The notes under the pieces: generated by a model
Seen by the model: only the letters and a program-made list of their open reading frames with translations
Database searches by the model: none
What the model was told of the DNA's origin: nothing
Origin: Dermatophilaceae bacterium Soc4.6
GTDB taxonomy: Bacteria > Actinomycetota > Actinomycetes > Actinomycetales > Dermatophilaceae
DNA: 64,000 bases
Reading direction: 5' to 3'
Assembly (NCBI GenBank): GCA_039889245.1
Contig: JAZGVH010000002.1
Span: 4,650,001 to 4,714,000 of the forward strand
Position numbers and translations under genes: made by a program
Shown: positions 9,449 through 17,133 of the stretch, one piece after another
Layout of the letters: the number at the start of each line of letters is the position of its first letter
Position numbering within the stretch: position 1 is the first letter of the stretch

Positions 9449-10663
9449 TCACTCTGGGGCGTCCCCGCCTACGGGGACGGAGTAGCGGAAGGAGATCGGC
9501 CTCAGATGCTTGGGGTCAGGCATCCACGGATGCAGAATCTGGAGAGCTCCGCCTGAGGCGGTAGGGCCGGATCTGTCTAGGTCGATGCCATACACGATGG
9601 CCAGCATGGTGTCCGGATACTGCCGGGTGTGCAGAGCAACCTCTTTGGCGGTCAAAACAACCTCCTGGCCCAGCGAGGTTGTCCCCTTAACCTCTACATA
9701 CAGACGGGCACCTGGCCTCCTCGCGTCGATATCGAAAGACTCGGTAGCTCCGACATCCTTTACGGACCAACCGTCGACCTTCAGGTACTCGCTCGCTACC
9801 GCTACCGCCCGACGCTCCACGACCTGTTTCTCTGCCTGAGTCAAACGAAACCCCTGGCCGCTGGTTCGCCGACCTGCGGCATGTTCTGCCATCCGGAGCG
9901 CATCGATGACTTCAGGTGCGAGGTCGCCGGGGATGGTTTCCTGACCATCGGCGAGCTCGTACAGATCCGCGAGCAGGTCGACCATGTAGTGGAGATCAGC
10001 GATCAGAGTCAGTTCATCCGGGATGGCGTCGAGGGCGTAGGAGATCGAAAGAGCCACGCCAGGCCCATAGCCCCTGCCCAGCGAGGTGCGTGCCTGGAGG
10101 TCGATATCGTCCTCAATGCCGGGCCACCGAACCAGGTCGGGAGCGAGCCGCTGTCGTGCCCAGGCGACGCGGGCTTCGAGCTCGGAAACGGGGCGAGGCT
10201 TGAACTCGCCCTCGTCCCATCGAGTAGTGGCTTGCATGAGGCACAGGTAGACGTGATCACCACGGGCGCTGAAGAGGTAGACGACGTACCAGCCCTCGGT
10301 GGCAGATGGTGACCGACTAGCAGAGTGGACTCGAACCCAGGGGATCTCGGTCTTCAAGCCGGTTCCGTCGCGACCTTCTACCTCTAAGTCCTGTAGGCCA
10401 GGAGGTAGACGAGCCACAGCACTCGGTAGATGGCCACGCAGCCAGGCGGGGATCACCCTACGGATGAGGCGGCCTCGCCTCTCCATCTCCGGGGTGTTTC
10501 GAGCCTGCCACTCGGTCTGCAGTAGGAGGACCTCCTCTAGCTCATCGCGCACCCCTGCACGATAGATCGAACTCGCGGCGGTGATAGCCGAGCTCGACGG
10601 AAGGCCGTTGGTGGGGCAGGGCGGGCACAGGCTCAGTGACCGTCCCCGAACCCCGGTTTTCAT
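9449..10663 (-). CDS. MrcB-like (DUF3578) / DUF3883 domain protein
   Basis: About 404 residues if the ATG at 10663 is used. The open frame continues to 10885 but that extension is low-complexity, and the true start may even lie further in, near 10560; no convincing ribosome site decides it. The middle (WVRVHSASRSPSATEGWYVV, then YLFSARGDHVYLCLMQATTRW) resembles the DUF3578/MrcB N-terminal domain found next to modification-dependent restriction. The C-terminal third has a DUF3883-type nuclease-like core: FDIDARRPGARLYVEVKGTT, with D..E-V-K spacing as in PD-(D/E)XK folds. It faces the GHKL operon convergently and lies beside restriction enzymes, so a role in recognising or cutting foreign or modified DNA is likely. 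Confidence 0.7.
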   Translation of the reverse strand: MKTGVRGRSLSLCPPCPTNGLPSSSAITAASSIYRAGVRDELEEVLLLQTEWQARNTPEMERRGRLIRRVIPAWLRGHLPSAVARLPPGLQDLEVEGRDGTGLKTEIPWVRVHSASRSPSATEGWYVVYLFSARGDHVYLCLMQATTRWDEGEFKPRPVSELEARVAWARQRLAPDLVRWPGIEDDIDLQARTSLGRGYGPGVALSISYALDAIPDELTLIADLHYMVDLLADLYELADGQETIPGDLAPEVIDALRMAEHAAGRRTSGQGFRLTQAEKQVVERRAVAVASEYLKVDGWSVKDVGATESFDIDARRPGARLYVEVKGTTSLGQEVVLTAKEVALHTRQYPDTMLAIVYGIDLDRSGPTASGGALQILHPWMPDPKHLRPISFRYSVPVGGDAPE

Positions 10664-11118
10664 GAGGTGGGCTGAGTCGGCGTCGGGTGACCGGTCGGCA
10701 GGACCGTGCGTCGTGGGTATGGTCAGGTACAGCATGGCGCTGCGGGGCGCGTCTCCGGTGGCCGGCTCGTGGGTCGGCGGGTGAGGTCGAGGCTTCAGGT
10801 CCGCAGCGGGGTCAGGGCGCGGATGGCGATGAACGTCGTAGCTAGGTCCTCGGCCCAGGGCCTCGTAGCCGAGAACCGCATCCACCGTTGTCAGGCGCCA
10901 TGCGTCAGGCAGTGTCGCCAGGCGTGTCTCGAGGGCACCCGAGGGGTGCCTCTCCGGCTACTCGGCACGGAGGCGTTGCTTATGCGGCCCTCGCGCGTCA
11001 TGGACTGTGAGGTGCGCCGGGCCGAGGCGCGGGGGACTATCAAGCCGCGCGGCGCACAGCGCCGATCACACCGCGTTTCTCCTCAGAGTGGACGCACTCG
11101 ACACGTAGGTTGTGGCCC
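10664..11118. other. divergent intergenic region before the NaeI-type gene
   Basis: About 450 bp between divergently transcribed genes. Open frames here are low-complexity and unsupported. It should contain promoters for both neighbours, but I cannot point to clear -10/-35 boxes. Confidence 0.4.
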
Positions 11119-12003
11119 GTGCCGCCGAAGAACAGACCGCCGCTTCCTGGTCCTGGGGCCAACTGTGCCAGCGATCTGCGTCAAGTGCCTCACCTCATTG
11201 AGGGACCGCACGATGACGTAGACCTTCAGCTGGTGTACGAGTGGCTGATGATGCGGCCGCTGGAGCCGCTACTCACCGGTGCCGTCTTCGATGCCGTGGA
11301 GTACGTCCTCGATGGGACCCGTACTTGGCGCTTCGACCTGGACTCCCCGGACGTCGACTCTGACGAGCGGCGCACGGTAGGCACGAAGCTGCAGTACCGG
11401 GTGCTAGCTTCGCTGAAGCTAAAGAAGGAGAAGCCGCTCGACACCAAGATCCTCGGGGTTGCCGTCGAGCTGAAGGGCACTATCGGGACCACCTGGATGA
11501 TCCCCAGGGAGGGTCAATGCGAGATCTGCATGCTGATCCAGGTCGACACCACCAACGACCGTCATCGCTCCTTCCTCATGCGCACCCACCGGTTGTGGCT
11601 CCACGGCGGCAGCGGTAACCAGGACTCCAAATGCGGGATCCAGGCAGGCGCCCTGACCGCGTACTCGCTGCCGCTGCTCGATTGGACGCCGTTGCCGGTC
11701 AACCCGTTGAAGCTGCTTACCGCCGCCCAGAGGGAGGTCGTCTTCCACCCCCGAGACGGGCAGGCCCAGCGGGTGACCGCGCTGTTCGGCTTCCTTCCCG
11801 AGGTGGTGTTCCCCCGGTCTAGTCTCCCGACCGTCTGCGCCAACAGGGCCGACCCTATGCGGCGGATCCGCGAGATCAAGGCGCGCGTGCTGCAGGAGCA
11901 CGGTTTACGCTTCCTTTGCGGTACGTGGCCGGAGGAGCGGGCCGAGGCCGCTGCACGAGGGTTCGACCTCGATGGCGAAGCATGGGTCGCGTTGCGCCCC
12001 TGA
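11119..12003 (+). CDS. NaeI-family type II restriction endonuclease
   Basis: About 294 residues from GTG 11119 (a TTG at 11110 is also possible). The nuclease domain aligns with NaeI from memory: TVGTKLQYRV matches the NaeI segment with Glu70, and TKILGVAVELKGTIGTTWMI matches the Asp86-Asp95-Lys97 segment. Predicted equivalents are Gln92, Asp108, Glu117 and Lys119; the spacings 16, 9 and 2 equal those in NaeI. Glu70 is thus replaced by Gln and Asp95 by Glu. The C-terminal half would correspond to the second DNA-binding domain. NaeI cuts GCCGGC and needs two sites. The convergent neighbour is a C5-methyltransferase, the expected protective partner. Confidence 0.8.
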   Translation: MPPKNRPPLPGPGANCASDLRQVPHLIEGPHDDVDLQLVYEWLMMRPLEPLLTGAVFDAVEYVLDGTRTWRFDLDSPDVDSDERRTVGTKLQYRVLASLKLKKEKPLDTKILGVAVELKGTIGTTWMIPREGQCEICMLIQVDTTNDRHRSFLMRTHRLWLHGGSGNQDSKCGIQAGALTAYSLPLLDWTPLPVNPLKLLTAAQREVVFHPRDGQAQRVTALFGFLPEVVFPRSSLPTVCANRADPMRRIREIKARVLQEHGLRFLCGTWPEERAEAAARGFDLDGEAWVALRP

Positions 12004-12064
12004 GCTGAGTGGTCGCGGCACCCACCATCCCCGCCCGCCTGACCGTCGCGGGCGACGAGGGGCG

Positions 12065-13204
12065 TCAGGACAGGTGGGGGTGGATGTGGCGGGCGATGGC
12101 GCGGGCCAGGCCGCTGGGGACGGCGTTGCCGATCTGGCGGGCGATCGCGGTCTTGGTCCCGACCCATTGGTAGTCGGCGGGGAAGTCCTGGATGAGGCTG
12201 GCCTCGTAGTGGGTGATGACCCGGTCCACGGACAGTTTCGGGTCGCCTTTGATGTACCGCGGGTCGTCCCCGCGCCGTTGTCGGCCGGGGGACCACTCGG
12301 GGTGCAGGTAGGAGCCCTTCTCGGGCTTGAAGAACTCGGTCCGGATCGTCAGCGACGGTGCGTCCCACCGCATCCTGCCCATGACGTCGGTGGTGCCGGT
12401 GGCCTTCTCCCGCCAGCACCGTGGCAGCAGCTCCGGCGGCACGTCGAAGCGTCCACCCCCCGGTGGCACGTAGGAGTACCGCTGCAGCGACAGGTCGTTG
12501 GGCTGACGCCGGAAGTGGATGTCGAGGCCCTTGAAGACCCCGGGCATGGGATCGCCGAAGAACTCGGTGATGCTCTGCGGCAGCTCCGTCCCGTCGGGCC
12601 GGCGCGGCAGGTCCGCGATCACGTCGCGCAGCCCCAGCCACGGCAGGAGGCCCGAGCCTGCCGGGGGGGTCTTGGCGTGGGTGGGGGGTGGCAGCTCGAT
12701 GGGGCCGACCCGCGAGCCGATGATGATTGTGCGCTTGCGGCGTTGCGCGACCCCGTAGTCCGCGGCGTTCAGGACCGCGGAGCGCAGCGTGTAGCCCTTG
12801 AGGTTCCCTCCGTCGGCCTCGGCCTGGAGCATCGCGAACTCCGGCGAGGCGTGGAAGCGGTCCACGTTCTCGACGACGAAGACTTTCGGGCGGGCCTTCT
12901 TGACGAACCGGATGTACTCTCGCCACAGCTGGTTGCGGGGGTCGTCGAGGCGCTTGAGCCCCAGGTTGGAGAACCCCTGACAGGGCGGGCCGCCGATCAC
13001 GAGATCCGCTCGGGGGATGTCCTTGTCCTTGATCGCGGCGATGTCCCCGGCGACGGTGTGGTCCTCACCGAAGTTCGCGGCGTAGGTCGCGGCCGCGTAG
13101 CGGTCCCACTCCACCGCGAGGATGGGGTCGAAGTGCTCGTCACGGAACCCGACCGTCATCCCCCCACACCCGGCGAACAGGTCGATCACGGTGGGGTTGG
13201 TCAT
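12065..13204 (-). CDS. DNA (cytosine-5) methyltransferase 1
   Basis: A 379-residue C5-MTase. The start is taken at ATG 13204 because motif I (VIDLFAGCGGMTVGF) begins five residues in; the frame extends further upstream without MTase character. Motif IV GGPPCQGFS carries the catalytic Cys, motif VI is VVENV, motif VIII is QRRKR, and GNAVP (motif X) is near the C-terminus. The target-recognition region (about 12300-12455) is almost identical to that of the second MTase at 16033-17133. It is convergent with the NaeI-type gene and divergent from the NgoMIV-superfamily gene, so one methylase may protect against both. In DISARM class 2 a C5-MTase (DrmMII) marks self DNA; it could serve that role too. 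Confidence 0.93.
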   Translation of the reverse strand: MTNPTVIDLFAGCGGMTVGFRDEHFDPILAVEWDRYAAATYAANFGEDHTVAGDIAAIKDKDIPRADLVIGGPPCQGFSNLGLKRLDDPRNQLWREYIRFVKKARPKVFVVENVDRFHASPEFAMLQAEADGGNLKGYTLRSAVLNAADYGVAQRRKRTIIIGSRVGPIELPPPTHAKTPPAGSGLLPWLGLRDVIADLPRRPDGTELPQSITEFFGDPMPGVFKGLDIHFRRQPNDLSLQRYSYVPPGGGRFDVPPELLPRCWREKATGTTDVMGRMRWDAPSLTIRTEFFKPEKGSYLHPEWSPGRQRRGDDPRYIKGDPKLSVDRVITHYEASLIQDFPADYQWVGTKTAIARQIGNAVPSGLARAIARHIHPHLS

Positions 13205-13294
13205 GACGACGATCGTACGATCCCGCACCGACACCAAGGGTCGACACGTCGAGGGCCACGACATCCAAGCCCCCTGCTGCCCTCGCAGGGTCAC

Positions 13295-13512
13295 AGGTGC
13301 TGCTCCTCGCGCGAGCCTGGCCTTGAGGTGTGGTGGCCCAGGTCCGCGACGTCGGGGAGGGGAGGATGGTGCCATGCCCGCCGCCTTCGCCGTCGACCTC
13401 TGCGGTTTCCGGGACGGTGGGACCGGCGCCCCGAACACCTCGGACGTCAGCGAGAAGCTCTTGGTCGAGCTGGGGCGGGCCCTCTTTGCCGCGATGGGCG
13501 TGCCGCCCGGTC
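13295..13512 (+). repeat. direct repeat A: promoter and 5' part of the NgoMIV-superfamily gene
   Basis: The upstream region and first 45 or so codons of the gene starting at 13374 are closely similar, with scattered substitutions, to 30452-30680. Shared segments include GCTCCTCGCG, CTGGCCTTGA, GGGAGGGGAGGATGGTG and CCCCGAACACCTCGGACGT. The copies are in the same orientation, 17.2 kb apart, and bracket the second methyltransferase set and the DISARM-like operon. Confidence 0.8.
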
Positions 13513-14246
13513 AACCGGCTCCGAACGGGGTCGACAAGCAGATGTCCCGCCGTCTAGCCGACGACCTGGGCCGCCAGATCGGTGCCACCGACCTCGAGGT
13601 CCAGGCCGAGCAGGCCCTCGACGCCTTCACCCAGTACCGGCACGTCTCGGCGATCAAGGGGTTCCGGGCCGAGCCCACCCGCGAGGTCACTACCGCCCTG
13701 ACGAAGCTTCGGACCTTCGTCACCCGCCGCATCACGACACCACCACGGGACGTCACCCGCCGCGACGAACTCCTCGAGGCACTTGACACCGCGATGACAG
13801 CCGAAACGGTCCTGCGACGGCAGGTCATCGACGACCTAGGGGAGGAGTCCCTCCTCAACCTAGACGTCACCGCCTCTCGCGCGCACCCGGGAGGTAAGCG
13901 CCACCTCGAGGCCGGTCTGTCTTTGAAGTGGTCACTGCGGACCGACCGCGCCCGGGACTGCCGCTCCCAAGGCGGCAAGATGGCCTCCCTACGACGGGGG
14001 ATGACGCCGCACTTCGCCGCAGTGACGATGGAACCGCGGCCCTACATGCTGCGCCTGCTCGGCGGCGGCTCCGGTGAGGTGGACTGCGTCTACCACCTCG
14101 ACCTGCCCAGCCTCACCACCGCGATCGAGACCGTCACCGCAGGCAACCCCCGCCGCAAGAAGACCCCGGAACAGTTGCGCCGCCTGGTCGACCAACGCCG
14201 CCTGCGCTACTACGACGAGCTGGTCACCTACATCGGCACCCCATGA
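13374..14246 (+). CDS. NgoMIV-superfamily type II restriction endonuclease 1 (divergent)
   Basis: 290 residues from ATG 13374, preceded by GGGGAGGGGAGG. The core EAGLSLKWSLRTDRARDC (residues 180-196) matches the SCKWT-RSDRAQN core of NgoMIV-type enzymes, and MTPHFAAVTMEP plus GSGEVDCVYHLDLPSL match the following conserved strands of the second enzyme at 17130. Predicted catalytic residues are Asp164 and Lys185. The position 14 residues after the Lys, Glu in NgoMIV, is Gln199 here, and the Asp-Lys distance is only 21 against 47 in NgoMIV. It is therefore divergent and could be altered or weak in activity. It is divergently transcribed from MTase 1 and followed 4 bp later by vsr. Confidence 0.78.
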   Translation: MPAAFAVDLCGFRDGGTGAPNTSDVSEKLLVELGRALFAAMGVPPGQPAPNGVDKQMSRRLADDLGRQIGATDLEVQAEQALDAFTQYRHVSAIKGFRAEPTREVTTALTKLRTFVTRRITTPPRDVTRRDELLEALDTAMTAETVLRRQVIDDLGEESLLNLDVTASRAHPGGKRHLEAGLSLKWSLRTDRARDCRSQGGKMASLRRGMTPHFAAVTMEPRPYMLRLLGGGSGEVDCVYHLDLPSLTTAIETVTAGNPRRKKTPEQLRRLVDQRRLRYYDELVTYIGTP

Positions 14247-14250
14247 CCCC

Positions 14251-14730
14251 ATGACCCCCACCGACCCTGCGCGGCCACGACCCGGCCCCGGACAGGCGAC
14301 CGGGTCGTGGGCGTCGTCGCCGGGGGTCCGTCGCAGCATGCAGGCCAACAAGGGCCGCGACACCAAGCCCGAGCTCGCCCTGCGGCGCGCGGTGCACGCC
14401 CTCGGCCTGCGGTACCGGGTCGACCACTCCCTACCCCTGCCCGGGGTCCGCCGCCGGGGGGACCTCGTCTTCACCCGCGCGCGGGTCGCGGTTTTCCTCG
14501 ACTCCTGCTTTTGGCACGCCTGCCCAGAGCACGGCACCCGCCCCAAGACGAACGCCGACTTCTGGCAGACCAAGATCGAACGCAACATCGCACGCGACAC
14601 CGAAACCAATCGGCTACTGCGAGAGGCGGGTTGGACAGTCATCCGGGTCTGGGAGCATCAGGACCCTCTCACGGCGGCGGAGCAGGTCCGGGCTGCGGTC
14701 AGAACCTCGAGCGCGTCTCCATTGCCTTAG
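14251..14730 (+). CDS. vsr: very short patch repair endonuclease
   Basis: 159 residues from ATG 14251, 4 bp after the upstream stop. Conserved Vsr features are present: TKPELALRRAVHALGLRYRV, the RRGDLVF aspartate, FLDSCFWHACPEHG and FWQTKIERNIARD. Vsr nicks T:G mismatches made by deamination of 5-methylcytosine, so its presence beside a C5-MTase is expected. Length is normal for the family (about 130-160). Probably co-transcribed with the endonuclease gene before it. Confidence 0.93.
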   Translation: MTPTDPARPRPGPGQATGSWASSPGVRRSMQANKGRDTKPELALRRAVHALGLRYRVDHSLPLPGVRRRGDLVFTRARVAVFLDSCFWHACPEHGTRPKTNADFWQTKIERNIARDTETNRLLREAGWTVIRVWEHQDPLTAAEQVRAAVRTSSASPLP

Positions 14731-14823
14731 AATTGTCCCTTCCTCTTGCGTAGCTCCTCCGTCTCCCCTATCGTCGTAGTTGGAGGCGGCCGTCGGGGTC
14801 GCCCAGACGAAGGGAAGGGCCTG

Positions 14824-15243
14824 ATGGTTCAGCTGGAGATCGATGACCAGACCGGACGGGTGCTGGAGTTCGCGGCACGGATGGCGCAGGTGACACCGGC
14901 TCAGCTGGTGGCGCGGTTGGTGGATCAGGCCAGCCTGACGGCACCGGCCCCGGCCCTGACACCCTCTGCGTCGAGTAGAGGGCGGGACGGCCTCATCGCT
15001 GTTCGGGCCGACTACGAGGGCTTTCGGACCACAGGGTGGTTCGACCCGGCCACCAGTCGCATCGACATCACGGGTGGCCCACTGGACGGTCAGAGCTTCA
15101 AGAGCCCGACCGGCGCCGCGCGGGCGGTCGTGGGGCACTACAAGCCCGGTGTCAGCCCGCACCGCAACGGGTGGTCGTTCTGGCTCCTGGACGACGGCAG
15201 CAACCAGCTGCTGCAGAGCATCCGCCCGCGTGGCGGGCGGTGA
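14824..15243 (+). CDS. RAMA-domain protein
   Basis: 139 residues from ATG 14824 (GGGAAGGG upstream). The N-terminus is helical (RVLEFAARMAQVTPAQLVAR). Residues about 65-135 fit the RAMA (restriction enzyme adenine methylase-associated) winged-helix domain: GWFDPATSRIDITGGPLDG, SFKSPTGAARAVVGH and NGWSFWLLDDG. RAMA domains are thought to bind modified or specific DNA in restriction and chromatin proteins. Location among methylases and nucleases fits a recognition or accessory role. Family call from sequence pattern, moderately sure. Confidence 0.7.
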   Translation: MVQLEIDDQTGRVLEFAARMAQVTPAQLVARLVDQASLTAPAPALTPSASSRGRDGLIAVRADYEGFRTTGWFDPATSRIDITGGPLDGQSFKSPTGAARAVVGHYKPGVSPHRNGWSFWLLDDGSNQLLQSIRPRGGR

Positions 15244-15249
15244 GCAGCT

Positions 15250-15597
15250 GTGCTGAGCTACGACGCGACACTGACGGTCGGCGCCAGCCCCTACCAGGAT
15301 GTCTTGCAGGTGCTGCGCGAGGCGGGACTCGACGCGACCTTCATCCAGACCGGGGGGATGAACGCGGCGCTCGAGGTCATGCTCGAGGGTGGGAGCACCC
15401 TCTTGGTCACCGACGCCGAGGACTCCTTGGCGTGGAACCGCAAGGAGCACGAGGGTTGGGGGGTGGGGCTGTACCCGCCGGACCGTGCGAACAACGACGG
15501 GCAGTGCTTGGCGTTTGACAGCACCGACGACGGGTCACCGGCGGCGTTGGTACCACTCGCCCGAGCGGTGCTCGCAGGCTACGTTCGCAAGCTGTAA
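15250..15597 (+). CDS. hypothetical small protein
   Basis: 115 residues, GTG start 7 bp after the RAMA gene, so probably co-transcribed. Alternating beta/alpha pattern with a conserved-looking centre (ALEVMLEGGSTLLVTDAEDS, LAWNRKEHEGWGVGLYPP). No family recognised. A strong 13-bp hairpin follows the stop. Being paired with a RAMA protein in a restriction island, it may be an accessory or immunity-type factor; that is guesswork. Confidence 0.55.
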   Translation: MLSYDATLTVGASPYQDVLQVLREAGLDATFIQTGGMNAALEVMLEGGSTLLVTDAEDSLAWNRKEHEGWGVGLYPPDRANNDGQCLAFDSTDDGSPAALVPLARAVLAGYVRKL

Positions 15598-15614
15598 CCG
15601 CCGCCAAATTGATC

Positions 15615-15655
15615 CCGGTCGCTGAGGGCCAGGCATCGCTGTCCTCAGCGACCGG
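15615..15655 (+). terminator. strong hairpin terminator
   Basis: CCGGTCGCTGAGG (15615-15627) pairs perfectly with CCTCAGCGACCGG (15643-15655) across a 15-base loop, starting 18 bp after the stop of the small gene. It ends the vsr/RAMA transcript. Confidence 0.7.
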
Positions 15656-16032
15656 CGGGCAGCGATCGACACCGACGTCGCATGTCAAGAGGGTGTGAGC
15701 TGCTCCCGGAGATCACGGATGCTGGTAACGGGGCCACGGACGTGACCATCAACCTGACTGGCTTCGTGTCTTAAATCGGGACTTGTCCGTTCGTGGTTGC
15801 CGGCCCCGGCCCGGTCCTGGCCCGGTCCCCCGCAGTGTGCCGATAGTTCGTTCGGGCCGGGGTGTTGAGAGAGCAAGCGGCGGGGGAGTCGGGGACGATG
15901 GGGGCAGGGGACATTTGGAGCCATGTAAACGGTCCAAGGGCGGGGACGTGACGACAGGTACATTTTCGATTCGTGCCGAACGACACGGCACGCCTACGGG
16001 GTCCAGCAGCTGTTGCCTGGCAGGATCTTGGC
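15656..16032. other. intergenic region before methyltransferase 2
   Basis: About 375 bp between a terminator and the second restriction-modification pair. Short frames are unsupported. It contains a patch of repeated CCCGGCCCGGTCCTGGCC-type sequence (15804-15830) and presumably the promoter for the methyltransferase-endonuclease operon. Confidence 0.4.
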
Positions 16033-17133
16033 GTGCTCGCAACTCCCAAGACCATCTCGACGCTCGACCTGTTCGCCGGGGCCGGGGGCCTATCCTTGGG
16101 CTTCGAACAGGCCGGTCTGGGCTTCGAGCCGACGTTCGCGGTGGAGATGGATCCGGCCGCGGCGCGTACGTTCAAGGCTCACTTCGGCTGCGAGGTCTAC
16201 GACGGATCCATCGAAGACATCAGCACCTTTCCGATTGCAGACGTCATCGTCGGCGGACCCCCCTGTCAGGGCTTCAGCCCACTTGGACGCAACCGAGACG
16301 ACGTCAGTCGCGCCCAGCTCAACGAGCTGTGGCAGCACTTCCTGCGGGCCGTGCGTCAGGTGAAGCCTCTCGCGTTCGTCATCGAGAACGTGCCGGAGTT
16401 CCAACGCTCGGCCCAGTTCGGCCGGCTTCTGCAGTTGATGGAGGACGACCCCGAGCTGGCCTGCTACGGATACGACTACGGGGTGCTGCGGGCCTCTGAC
16501 TACGGCGCTCCCCAGCACCGGCGGCGGGGGATCCTGCTCGCCGTCCGAGACGTTGATCAGGTGCCATGGCCCCCACCGCCCACCCACGGCGTGGGGGAGG
16601 GGCTGCTGCCTTACGCGACGGTGCGTCAGGCCATCGGGGATCTCCCCGCGGCGACGACAGGCTTCGACGTGTCCTTCAACAGCGACGGCCAGCAGCTGCT
16701 CCACTTTGGGCGTCGACCCCGGCCCGAGTCAGTGGAGCGTTACCGGGCCGTCCCCGAGGGCGGCAACCGGTTCGACCTGGCACGCAACAGACCCGATCTC
16801 TTGCCCCGGTGCTGGGCCGAGAAGCCGACCGGCACCACCGATGTCATGGGCCGACTGTGGTGGGAACGCCCCAGCGTCACCATCCGCACCGAGTTCTTCA
16901 AGCCCGAGAAGGGCCGCTACCTGCACCCGACCGCGGACCGTCCCCTGACCCACCGTGAAGCCGCCCGGCTGCAGAACTTCCCGGACTCCTTCATGTTCGA
17001 GGGCAACAAGACCGAGATCGCCCGCCAGATCGGCAACGCCGTCCCTGCCGCCCTTGCCGAGGCCATAGCCCGACACGTGCACCGTGTCGCTTTCTCCCCG
17101 ACTCCAGCCGCCCCCGCGACCCGATCGCAGTGA
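16033..17133 (+). CDS. DNA (cytosine-5) methyltransferase 2
   Basis: 366 residues from GTG 16033 (an in-frame GTG at 15973 is the alternative). Motif I is STLDLFAGAGGLSLGFEQAG, motif IV GGPPCQGFSPLG with the catalytic Cys, motif VI VIENV, motif VIII QHRRR, and GNAVPAALAEAIARH is near the end. The recognition segment (about 16768-16923) repeats that of MTase 1 nearly residue for residue (LLPRCW-EK-TGTTDVMGR and TIRTEFFKPEKG-YLHP). Its stop overlaps the GTG of the NgoMIV-type gene by 4 bases, the layout of a coupled type II system. It should protect the same site that the endonuclease cuts. Confidence 0.95.
   Translation: MLATPKTISTLDLFAGAGGLSLGFEQAGLGFEPTFAVEMDPAAARTFKAHFGCEVYDGSIEDISTFPIADVIVGGPPCQGFSPLGRNRDDVSRAQLNELWQHFLRAVRQVKPLAFVIENVPEFQRSAQFGRLLQLMEDDPELACYGYDYGVLRASDYGAPQHRRRGILLAVRDVDQVPWPPPPTHGVGEGLLPYATVRQAIGDLPAATTGFDVSFNSDGQQLLHFGRRPRPESVERYRAVPEGGNRFDLARNRPDLLPRCWAEKPTGTTDVMGRLWWERPSVTIRTEFFKPEKGRYLHPTADRPLTHREAARLQNFPDSFMFEGNKTEIARQIGNAVPAALAEAIARHVHRVAFSPTPAAPATRSQ

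Noticed and set aside
10706-11221. Plus-strand 171-codon frame upstream of the NaeI-type gene
   Set aside because: No ribosome site, Arg/Gly-rich, and it overlaps the probable promoter region and the start of the NaeI-type gene.
11972-13786. 604-codon plus-strand open frame
   Set aside because: Covers the antisense of MTase 1, whose C5-methyltransferase motifs are all on the minus strand.
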